Shown: positions 45,801-54,158 of the stretch, piece by piece
Layout of the letters: each line of letters begins with the position of its first letter
Position numbering within the stretch: the first letter of the stretch is position 1
DNA from: Hypsibius dujardini
Taxonomy: Eukaryota > Tardigrada > Eutardigrada > Parachela > Hypsibiidae
NCBI GenBank assembly: GCA_001579985.1
Contig: LRSR01014756.1
Span: forward strand, 1 to 54,158
Direction: 5' to 3'
DNA: 54,158 nucleotides
Position numbers and translations under genes: made by a program
Notes under the pieces: model-generated
What the model saw: only the letters and a program-made list of their open reading frames with translations
Database searches by the model: none
What the model was told of the DNA's origin: nothing

Positions 45801-47439
45801 GTTATCCCAATGTGTCACAGACAGTCAGTGTATAGCTGAGGGACTGGGACGTTCATGCTGCCAGCGGTGTGCCAAGAACGTGTGTAACACATACTGTACC
45901 GACCAGCAAGCCGGACCCACGACAGGCGAAGTGGCGACCACAATGATCGTCGATGAAAACCCTGCCCGGACGCCACCATCCGGTCCAATTATTGACGATT
46001 ATAAACCACGTGAGGGCAGTCTAATCTCACATTGCATTCAAGGAAAAGTACCAGCCTTGAAGTATTACGTTCTCATTGCCAGATACATCCACCCTGCACG
46101 GTCATGGTCCATCTACGGAAAACAACACTGCAACCATAGGTAGGGTATACGGTATTGCTCATTGAAGGTAACTGCAATTTCATAAAATATAAGGATGCAT
46201 GCATCAAATGTTAATTGGAAAATTCAGATCAAAGCAAATCGAATCATCAATTCATTACATGGAATCGATTGGTAGAAAGCAAATCGAAATTGGGTCCATA
46301 ATTTTTTGAAATACATTTTATATCATCTTAAAGTTCTTTGTGAAATTCGAATTGTGTTCTTAAGTCCATTTTGATTTGAATTCCCACATCCTTGGCAACA
46401 CATGTTCAAGACATGTCAAAATTTACGTATTAATAATGTTTTCGGGAGGTGATCTTGCAGGGGAATATTGGTTCAAACCACAAGAACCCCTCTCAGATTC
46501 ACCAAATTTTGCAGCATAAAATCCCAGACGAATTGAAAGATCCCAAAAATAGTTATTCATTTGCTGCTATGTGTAAATATTTTGCTTGTATTTTGCTTGC
46601 TTGTGCTTGATGAAGTACATAGTGTGTATCATAATAGGGATAGTGTATCATAAGCGTGTATCACTTGTGTCACGGGTCTCCGTGTCAGACTGATGGAGAA
46701 TTTTTATGGGTTCCATTTTCCTACGGCCTTCATTCTACATTTTTGTTTTCATAATATGCACTGCTTTTTCTCCTGTTGTGAATTGTCTTGGGTAAAGCTG
46801 CTGGTATCAATAATTTCACGATATCACTTTCAACGTCGACATGTTCGTTGGGTTTCTGCAGGAAATGTGACATTTTATCCGGTGTTTGTGGCTCCGTCTG
46901 TGGCAAACTATTTCTGCTACTTCTACACCAATCAGACTTACACCTGCAAAACCAGCTGTGATGCTAGCGGTGGGGAACTTAAGTTGGCAAATTTCACCAG
47001 TGGTAGCAAAAAAAAGTACTACGACATGGACTGCGCAGCCGAGGTCCCCCTCTCGCCGGAAAAGCGATGGGAGATCGGCCCAAACTGTGAGGAATGAAAT
47101 GATGTCTTTTGATTTAGCAGATCGATTGTGTAAGGGATGTTATTGCAGCACTGGTTCCAAAAATCTTTAACACGGGCGTGGGTGATGAAATCCTTGCTAC
47201 ATGCGCCTTTTACCACAGTAGGGATTTTGACTGCAATGGAGTGACTGACTGCATGGAAGCCAAGAATGAGAACCGATGTGGCAGTGCTGCGCCCTGGAGC
47301 GGACGGTTTTCGGGTTCGCCAGAAGAAGGTACTTTGACTTGTACAGTCAGGTGACATTTAACAACTAATAAGGGGGTCTTTTATCTTAGGACTCAAGCTC
47401 AACGGGACAATACTCAAAACCGGAAGTGATGCTGGATAA
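42858..47439 (+). CDS. Astacin-derived protein with lost zinc site, WAP domain and FCYFY/NENRC module
   Basis: Exons: 42858-42956, 43061-43206, 43281-43365, 43642-43923, 45011-45394, 45761-46009, 46862-47086, 47149-47328 and 47390-47439. Signal peptide (MQRTDTWLFMVTYLALPHLI); DWRNLI and FEGDI propeptide; a KLWPNAIIPY mature start; a 282-nt exon in the place of the two exons (300 nt) that carry the zinc site in the 10553 gene; then a normal Met-turn exon (YDYSSIMHY), an eight-cysteine WAP domain, and the module. No HExxH is visible in 43642-43923, and similarity there is limited to a short ELKNAL...C..F block, so the product looks like a pseudo-protease. Exon 2 is one base short (A6 run at 43125-43130). 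With one more base the total is 1,701 nt (566 aa). Downstream exon phases all agree. Confidence 0.65.
43444..43491. repeat. Microsatellite of CGCTTTTT-type units
   Basis: Six tandem units of TCGCTTTT or TCGCTTTTT in the intron after exon 3 of the gene at 42858. Confidence 0.85.
44161..44254. mobile_element. 94-bp hairpin element
   Basis: The left half (GCTGTAGCACGATTACTTCA then CGAATCTGTCAATCGGAACG) pairs with the right half ending AATCGTACCACAGC. It is almost entirely palindromic and intronic in the gene at 42858. Confidence 0.75.
44345..44945. mobile_element. About 600-bp inverted-repeat element in an intron
   Basis: The left end reads GGGATATATTTCAAAACCGC and continues CTGGCTTG; the right end is its reverse complement (...CGGTTTTGAAATAAATCCTG). 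No transposase ORF is present inside. A related terminal sequence occurs at about 40045-40120. Confidence 0.75.
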
Positions 47440-48611
47440 CCGACAAGAACTGCGTTCAGACACGATCTGTTTTCATCTCCAAATGACTACTATTCAGATT
47501 AGAAATTACTTAATCAAATTTATTGTCATTCCTTGCTTTCTGAACTCAATATTATATTACTCATGATGTGACGTAAAAGTAAATGTGCTATACTTGTTTT
47601 GTGCGCGTCTATTAGCGAGTCCATAAAAAGCTATAGCGAGGTGCTTAAATGTTATGGTGTCGTCTCCCGATGCGGCACGCATTACAAACGCAGTGGTGAC
47701 GCGTGTAGGAACTGAGACAATAAAAACCAAGTTTCAATGCGATAGTATGTATGAATAAGTCAGCGCGGCCATGATTCTTAATTAAGGTCATTTTCACAGT
47801 ATTTAACGCAAAAATTGTGACATCGGATGATTAAACAAGGGGTAAGTCTCTGCAAAATTCTGTAATGGGTAGGGACTTGCGTATGCGACTAACCGTCTCT
47901 CAAAATGGGAAACTAAAATTTAATTAATCTAGCGACAAATTAGAAATTTTATCTCCTAAATGGACTGAATCCATAAAAAAGCCTTACCTAAGAAAAGTCT
48001 TTGAAAATTCAGATAGCTCAATATTAGTGACCCATTTCCTACATTGATCACTATAATCCGACATCATTTGCTCAATTCATTTAGTCCACTGTCCATCTAT
48101 TCTCCTTCAATTTTATTTGGTATCCCATAGAAAAATCAACTTCTTGTTCTCTTACTCATCCACTGTGAAATACCGTAAAATTTTTGGCTGTTGGCTATTG
48201 ACAGCAGGTAAATGTTGTCGCTACCAAATCTCTCGGCCCTGGCGTATATCTAGGAACTTTCACTTTTAATATCATCCGTCGGCAAACAGTTGTTAAGCCA
48301 TCACATGAACTCAAATCAGCTTGAAGGCTTGCGAAAGTGAAAGTGGTAGGGAAAATGAAGCAGCGCGCGTTTTTCCCAAACGCAATGCGGGTAAGTGTAA
48401 CAGCTGTCTGGCAACTTTCACTCTAACGACGTCTAAAGTAATGATTGCCGAAATTTATTGGACATGAGAGCGGCATTTCGCAGGGTAAAATTTCCAATGA
48501 TGAAGCAAAACGCTGTCACTTCGGAAACGCAAACCTGAATTATTTAAAAAAACGGATTCGCAATCTGAGCATTCTACTCCGATCGAAGAAATGAGACATT
48601 TTAAATGACGA
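47440..48611. other. Intergenic, no gene recognised
   Basis: Convergent region between the plus-strand gene ending at 47439 and the minus-strand lectin gene. Short repeated GAAAGTGAAAGT / ACTTTCACTTT blocks occur around 48258-48425 in both orientations. Confidence 0.45.
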
Positions 48612-49335
48612 TCATCTTTTGAGACAAAACCGCCGCCATATCCCGCAGGAACAGACTATGGGGGAATCCTAAAGGGAAAGAAAGTATGGATACATTTTCT
48701 ATTGCTGCAAATTTTAAAATAAGGAAACCAGACGCAAGAACTAATAAAAAAACAGTCTACAAAATTTGTGCTGTCGGAATCACTTATGAAGCAAGGCTTA
48801 CTGAAGAAAACTCGGCCATCACGCACTCGTACAGCACAGTAAGTCGGATGGTTTCGTTCTTGCAAACACCGTTCGTTGGCAAAAAAGAAATGGACGCGCT
48901 GCAAGATCTGCTGTTTTGTGGCTGAAGACAGAATTCTCGCAGACTTTCCGAAGTGTCCATCTGGCGTTCGGATGTTGATGCTACATATTGCCCATTTATT
49001 TGATCATATATGGGCGACAGGATTGCTTGAAGAACGCTGACGCGTTTCGCGGACGGACACTGAAGTTGGCCAACTGATCCGTTTGGAATTTCGAGAAGAA
49101 TCAATCCGTCTCCCAAAAGATCCTGTGGGCAAAAAAGCGCGTCTTCTAGAAGTAACGAGAGGTTGCCGCAACCTTACAAGAAATAACGTATTTTGCTTTC
49201 AAAATATGTGCAATACGCAGTACGGTGTTATATTCTAGATGTATTCCCATGCTTTACTTCGCAAAAAACCAGTGTCAGGAACAAAGAGAAAAGCAACGCC
49301 GAAAGCACTCTGCAGATATTTTTGGGTAGCATCAT
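48612..49335 (-). CDS. Secreted SUEL-type (galactose/rhamnose-binding) lectin, 151 aa
   Basis: Three minus-strand exons: 49258-49335, 48802-49122 and 48612-48668. All junctions are phase 0; the sum is 456 nt, encoding 151 aa. Exon 1 is a signal peptide (MMLPKNICRVLSALLFSLFL and on to FCE). Exon 2 encodes one lectin domain: a GSVGQLQCP start, VSVLQAILSPIY, then SLREFC, NSRSCSASIS, GVC and LTVLYECV. These fit the Gal_lectin pattern, which ends in a conserved YxC. Exon 3 adds a short tail with three more cysteines (CSC and FC). The single-domain layout suits a small soluble sugar-binding protein, probably in secretion or defence. The YGR motif typical of active rhamnose-binding lectins is not evident (SPIY in its place), so sugar specificity is uncertain. 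Confidence 0.7.
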
Positions 49336-51126
49336 TATTCCCAGCCGAAGATGAGGTTTGAATAACAAAGCCATGAGAAAACATTTGAGGTGTGTGCTGC
49401 TGTTTTTGGGCTAGTTGATTGTTTGAAGGACAAGCATGTAGCCAAGTACCAAAATTGTCGAAAAATTAGTGGCCGCAACTGATTACAGTTCCGGTTGCTG
49501 TGAATTTTTAACAGATGGTCGACGAAAAAAGGTGCTTCTCAATTATGTCAGCAGTAACAGCACAGAACCGTTAGTTTAAGTTGATTGTGTCATTGTTTCT
49601 CGTTGATCACACCGAACACGTGTTGTTCAATAATCATAGCACAGTGCTAGATTGAATTTCCTGTACACACACCTTCAACTTCGCATAACTTATTGAAACA
49701 CATTAACTTGAATATGGTCATAGCAGCAACCTCCCTCTTCGGAGACCAGGTGATCAAAATCAAGTCATTGCTCAATCTCACCAGACTACGAGTACCCGGT
49801 TCCAAATTATGATAAGTCCATGCAAAATGTCTCGCAAATTACGAGTCAGCTTCAGAGATTTTGAGCCACACCTCCCATCGCGACAAGGCTATAGCAAGCG
49901 ATCGGTTTTTTTACTCAAGACTTTTTAGCAAACAAACGGAAAAGTTAGTTTAATCTGGGAAGACCCAATGTCCGAAGGAACCCGAGCAACCGCAATTCTC
50001 CATTCCACGTCGGCTCACACAAGTCATTTCAAAGCCCTACGGGTACTGACAATTACTGTACGCGCAGGCAGAAGTGGTGGGAGCGTAAATCAGCTGATCG
50101 GCGCAGTCGTGAACGACAACCGGGCAGCGCAGCACTGAGTAGGATATCGAGTAATTAATTAGCACATTGTGATACGGAGTAGGCTAAAAGCCTACGCCAC
50201 CCACTTGGCGTGCAGTGTGTCAAAAATCAGGGAGCTCGCACCGACCCCCAGTCCGCCACAGATATTATCCCAACGGGAACGAAAATTTCGACTTTCTTTT
50301 TCCCGTAATTCAAGGAAATTGAATTTCCTTTCATTTGATATCTCGTCCGGCGAGATCAGCGATGTAGGGAAAAATTTATCAGCGTAGACCGCCACGGGTG
50401 AAAAAATGAAAGAAGTGCGTTTGTTTTGGTTTCGATATATTGCTGCCGTTAATTTCCCCCGGGATGTGCAGCTTGCCGAGCCCCTGTGCGGAGGTCGTTT
50501 TCTCCCTCAGCACACTGACGCAACTTCCGAGCGCGCCAGTGCTTATTCACGGATACGTTCAACTGATATCACAACTTAAAACTACGTGACAGGCTAGGTG
50601 CGTTTTTACGTTAACCTATTTTCTGGGCCCCGATTGTCGTTTACTGCACTGTGATTAAGACGTACATCGCTCCCACCACCCACGTCGAACAGACATCGAC
50701 ATCTCTATGAGACGGACCAATTTTGTTACAATTCTTATGTTACTATTGTTGAAAATGCCAGGCATACAGACATGACAGAAAACTTACAACTTGGACTTTG
50801 AAATTTTTCGGCATTTTTCGAAAAAAACTTTAATTTTTGTCCGTGTTCTTTTATAGTTCTTTCAAGCCATCAAGTCCTAATTATCAAGTTTTGGGTATTC
50901 TGAGTGGGCATTTTCATCACCATTCGTTGAGCGAAATGTATCGTTCATACAGCATTCGTCTTCGGCATTTTTGAAATTATTTTGCAGTTTGTCACGTGCC
51001 AATTGACTCAAAACAAGTAAAAACAAAACATTTAACACTTTTGTAGTCTCCTCAATCTTTTCTGATGATATTTTTGAGCAAATTTTGTAAGTGGAGGGCA
51101 TAATCATGTGAATCAATTGTTATTTC
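49336..51126. other. Intergenic, no gene recognised
   Basis: Contains a comparatively GC-rich stretch at 50040-50720 with an 11-bp inverted repeat (TGGTGGGAGCG near 50075, complement near 50670) and a GTAGGCTAAAAGCCTAC hairpin near 50180. The minus ORF 50877-51116 contains a hydrophobic stretch (VLNVLFLLVLSQLA) but no clear start or domain. Confidence 0.4.
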
Positions 51127-51127
51127 A

Positions 51128-51199
51128 GGCGGGTTACTGTAGCGGTTAGGACGCCTGCTTTCTCACCCTCTGGTCCGCGGTTCGGGCTTGGAACTTCTT
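51128..51199 (+). repeat. tRNA-like sequence (SINE head or tRNA pseudogene)
   Basis: GTAGCGGTTAGGACGCCTGC resembles a tRNA-Glu-type D arm and A box, and GGTTCGGGCTT resembles a B box. The stems are incomplete, so it is unlikely to be a working tRNA. It lies 480 bases upstream of the retroelement. Confidence 0.4.
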
Positions 51200-51677
51200 A
51201 CTTTTTTACCTTCTTTTAACTTCGACAGTTGCTTCAAGATATACGTTTTCGCGTTGATCCTGATTCGGTAGTCGAATTGGCAGAGTCTGGTGGTGAAAAA
51301 TTCCGGAAAAAAAGGAAGATTTTATGACTAAAAAATTTAAGACTGTTTTCATGAAAAAGGTACTACCGAAGTGTATCGCCAAAAGGTCGATAAAAAACGA
51401 CATACAATTTATGTACCTTTAGATACATAAAAACATATTTTTTTCGACGGGGGCCACTTCTGCCCGCGTGTACAGTGTGAATTAGCAAAGTTAATTCCCG
51501 TTAACGGTGCCGCCCTCAGAGAGCCCTGAATGGTCAATTCGAATGGTCAGTGTCCATCCCGTCTGAGTCGCTCCTCCCTCTATCCGGCTACTGATGATCG
51601 CCTTTCACTCTTGGTGAATGTTAGTCGCTCTTGGTCCATTCTCATCATTTTTCGAGCTCTTCGAAATTTCTTTAATC

Positions 51678-52908
51678 ATGGCCGTGATTAACGAACACTC
51701 CACTTTCGACGAACTTAACTATCTAACGACCCCCGCTTTACTCGTCGAATGTGAAGAACTCGGTCTGGGGACAACTGGACGGAAACACACATTGATTAAT
51801 AACCTTTTGGAATATTACGGCAATTTCGACAAACAATTCTCTTTCCTCACCGTCGCACTCTTCCTCCGCTAATCTATACAGACTACCATCACCCCCATCT
51901 CAACGACCTAAACGCGTCCTTCATCATGAAAATCTCGAGGCCCTACTGACCGAACAAACGAATCTCACCAAAAAACTTCGCGCCGCACTCGTTGCAATGC
52001 CAATAACCGGCATGGCACCCCTCTCTGTTGCATCTTCTCCTTTGGAAGACATCCCGGAACACGCTCCGTCCATTCTGGAGGTATACCACGGCCAAAAACC
52101 TCGCACTTTCGATGTCTCTCACCCCCAAATCGATCGAACTCTCCCACCAGATACCCTTCCACCGGTGAGTGAGAAATTGCGGAAAAAGCTCACAGACCAG
52201 TCCGCCTTCATTGACCTGGCCGACCTCCTACCCGCAAACCGTGAACTCTACCAGTCCGTCTTCACAAGGAAGAGTGGAGAAAACGATCCCCGGCGCAAGA
52301 CAATTTCCACGTACCTACGGTGGTCCAGGGCTTACTACGTTTTCGCATCACATCGGTCCGCCTATTTTCCCGCACTTTGGCAACCCTTGTGGGACTACAT
52401 GGACATCATTTCGGTCATGGCGGAGCGCGTTCCATCCTTCCAACAGTGCGTCGTCTACGACACCAAATTCCGGATGTTCGCCTCATCTCGCCCTTCCGAT
52501 TCGGAATCTGGTCTACCCATCATCAATCCTCTTTCGAAGAATCCATGCCCCGCGTACCTGTCCTTAATCGCCTGGGTGCTGCCCGTTATCAGTCCGGCGA
52601 ACCATTCTGCTTCAAATGCGGTCACCAATCCCACATCGCTAGCAACCCGTCCTGTCCCCTCCGCTTCATCTCATCCGGCCAGCAGCCCTTTCGCGGGCGC
52701 GCCGCCGACGGCTCAGAGATCTGTAATAACTTCAACAACGGATACTGTCGTTTCGCCAGTTGCCGGAACAAGCACGTCTGTCTCGACTGTGACTCGCCAA
52801 CCCATTGACGTTTCAATCATTCCAAACCTCGACCCTCCGTCTCCATTACCGACGGTCGAAATTCCAATGGCAGTAAAAACTCCTTTTAACGCCGATATGT
52901 TTGAATAA
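51678..52908 (+). mobile_element. DIRS-like retroelement, gag region (frameshifted)
   Basis: A first frame from 51678 encodes an N-terminal SAP-like segment (LLVECEELGLGTTGRKHTLI). A second frame (51997 onward) continues with a gag-like region containing FIDLADLLPANRELYQSVF and a YDTKFRMF motif. A third frame (to about 52808) holds a zinc-knuckle-like CFKCGHQSHIASNPSC and a CCCH finger, C-x7-C-x4-C-x3-H. SAP, gag and CCCH finger in this order are typical of DIRS-type, tyrosine-recombinase elements of animals. Frame breaks between the parts show decay. GC content is higher than in the flanking DNA. Confidence 0.7.
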
Positions 52909-53039
52909 TTTCTACTGCCACACCCGGATCGCAATTCTGCCTCCCAGGTTGTCGACATCATTCGTAACGGTGCAAATATCGGCTATTGCGAACCGCGCCG
53001 GTCTATTTCCACGCCTTATTTCGCCACTGCTCGCAAGCA

Positions 53040-53525
53040 TGCCGCCGTACTTGATACAACTATCCTCAAAGAAATTTCTCTCCACCATACTGTGGGTCCT
53101 TTTCAATCTCCTCCTTTTGATTATTTTTTAGTCTCCTCTCTTGGCGTGCGGAAAAAATATCAGGCGGTTACCGTATCATTCTTGATCTCTCTTGTCCCTT
53201 CTCTGCCAGCGTTAATGATTTTATTGACGACTCCTGTTATCATCTACAGTACTGTTCTATTGACAATGCTGTCGCTTTGCTCATTCAATAGGGCCCGGGC
53301 GCTTTGATGGCAAAAATCGATATCAAACACGTCTTCAGACTAATTCCTGTGCATCTTCAAGACTGGCCTTTGCTTCCCGGTGCGAAGTTGAGATTCATTT
53401 GCGAAGGGGTTAGGGTAAGCAAAAGCCCTTCCGATCCCCTTTACTCTGGTTATAACCCCGTCACGCAACACGGGCAGCGCTCTCGCATAGGTGTACTAGT
53501 GAAGCCTCAAGGACCGCTTTTCTAA
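53040..53525 (+). mobile_element. DIRS-like reverse transcriptase fragment
   Basis: Pieces of a reverse transcriptase N-terminal half are visible: GPFQSPPFDYFLVSSLGV, then in another frame GGYRIILDLSCPFSASVNDF, then a TAG and MAKIDIKHVFRLIPVH. These match the conserved RT blocks of DIRS-like elements. The frames are broken by a shift at the A6 run (53152-53157) and a TAG near 53290. The palm YxDD block, RNase H and tyrosine recombinase are absent, so this is a 3-prime truncated dead copy. Confidence 0.75.
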
Positions 53526-54158
53526 AGACCTTCTGAAGGGCAGTCTAAACCCCCAAGTATGATCACTCCCTTCGTAAATGAAGTCCTTCAAAAGAGAGGG
53601 TTCATTTACGGGGTATGCTGAATTCGTGCAAAATTACCGGTGTGACTAATTACTTGGGCGGAGCAGGGCTGCAGTTTTGCATGCATGGACAAGGCTCAGA
53701 CGAACATGTTTTTTTATAACGCATAAAGATTCGAGCTGCGAGCTAATCGATAAGGTGCAAAATATTATTTTATGTAAAACCTGCCACAAAATTATTTTGG
53801 TCATTGCAAACTATAGAGTGAAACCTTTCATGTTGCCTGACGGGAAATATGTCTCTCATTTGTATTCTGGAAAAGATTTCAGCAGTCAGCTTTGCATTGC
53901 AATGTGTGACTATAACTTTCTGCCTTGCTGCATAATTCTAGGTCCTACCCGGACAACATTCGCTGTTTCAGATTGTTGGCAGAACTCTGACTAGCTTATT
54001 CTATTGTTTTGCTTGTTTTTTTAAAGTTCGCACATGCTCTTTGAGGTTAAAAATTCCTCAAATTCTTACTTGAACGTTTGTAAATGCACAATACTTTAAT
54101 TGTAACCTTTCCACAACATGTGAAGTGCGACCCACATGAACAACACTACCTGCACACA
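53526..54158. other. Window end; possible ORF
   Basis: A CGTAAATGAA..TTCATTTACG hairpin lies at 53573-53610. The ORF 53677-53994 (105 aa, several Cys) has fairly even codon use but no signal peptide or known domain. I cannot say whether it is coding. Confidence 0.3.

Noticed and set aside
52713-52961. Minus-strand ORFs over the retroelement
   Set aside because: They are shadows of the plus-strand gag region, which carries recognisable motifs.
1-54158. CRISPR arrays, operons, bacterial promoters and ribosome binding sites
   Set aside because: Introns, splice signals and animal gene families show that this is eukaryotic nuclear DNA. No regularly spaced repeat arrays of CRISPR type were seen.

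Overview
The window is nuclear DNA of an invertebrate animal. It is AT-rich and its genes are split by GT/AG introns of about 60 to 3,200 bases. Recognisable families are astacin metalloproteases, GH18 chitinase-like proteins, WAP domains, a SUEL-type lectin, a paired-like homeobox and a DIRS-like retroelement. The phylum cannot be fixed from the sequence. Most real genes consist of short exons, so they were assembled here by joining exons whose splice sites and codon phases agree. No transcript evidence was available.

Layout. 1-6780 is a decayed inverted duplication with arms near 1-1375 and 5500-6780. Each arm carries a copy of a small unidentified gene, and a broken defensin-like exon lies at 1523-1707. 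4345-8399 (-) is a secreted defensin-like protein gene (227 aa). Its 3.2-kb first intron contains a homeobox gene (7627-8141) on the same strand, in an ORF continuous with the secreted exon. 10553-14296 (+) is a complete astacin plus WAP gene (392 aa). 16.2-18.7 kb holds an assembly gap scar, an ORF interrupted by one TGA, and an unidentified multi-exon gene end. 22237-29276 (-) is a 14-exon gene whose exons sum to a 647-aa protein joining an astacin protease to a GH18 domain that has lost its catalytic glutamate. 30014-31225 (+) is a second defensin-like secreted gene (226 aa). 35769-36335 is a broken relative. 37814-39423 is another member with a different N-terminus. 41195-41515 (-) is a GH18 pseudogene. 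42858-47439 (+) is an astacin-derived gene whose zinc-site region is unrecognisable, followed by WAP and the shared module. 48612-49335 (-) is a 151-aa secreted SUEL-type lectin. 51678-53530 is a decayed DIRS-like element. Several small inverted-repeat (MITE-like) elements lie between genes and in introns.

How it fits together. A lineage-specific cysteine-rich module, here called the FCYFY/NENRC module, ends five of these loci. It is built from exon A (about 200-240 nt), exon B (about 180 nt) and a 50-56 nt tail exon. It is joined to defensin-like, WAP/astacin or unidentified N-termini, always at phase-1 introns. This is the expected signature of exon shuffling of symmetrical 1-1 modules inside one gene cluster. 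The products all look secreted, so the cluster probably makes extracellular matrix, defence or secretion proteins; that role is inference.

Five reading frames in the window each miss exactly one base in an A or T run, which suggests homopolymer undercalls in the assembly. Pseudogene calls that rest only on those frameshifts should be treated with caution.
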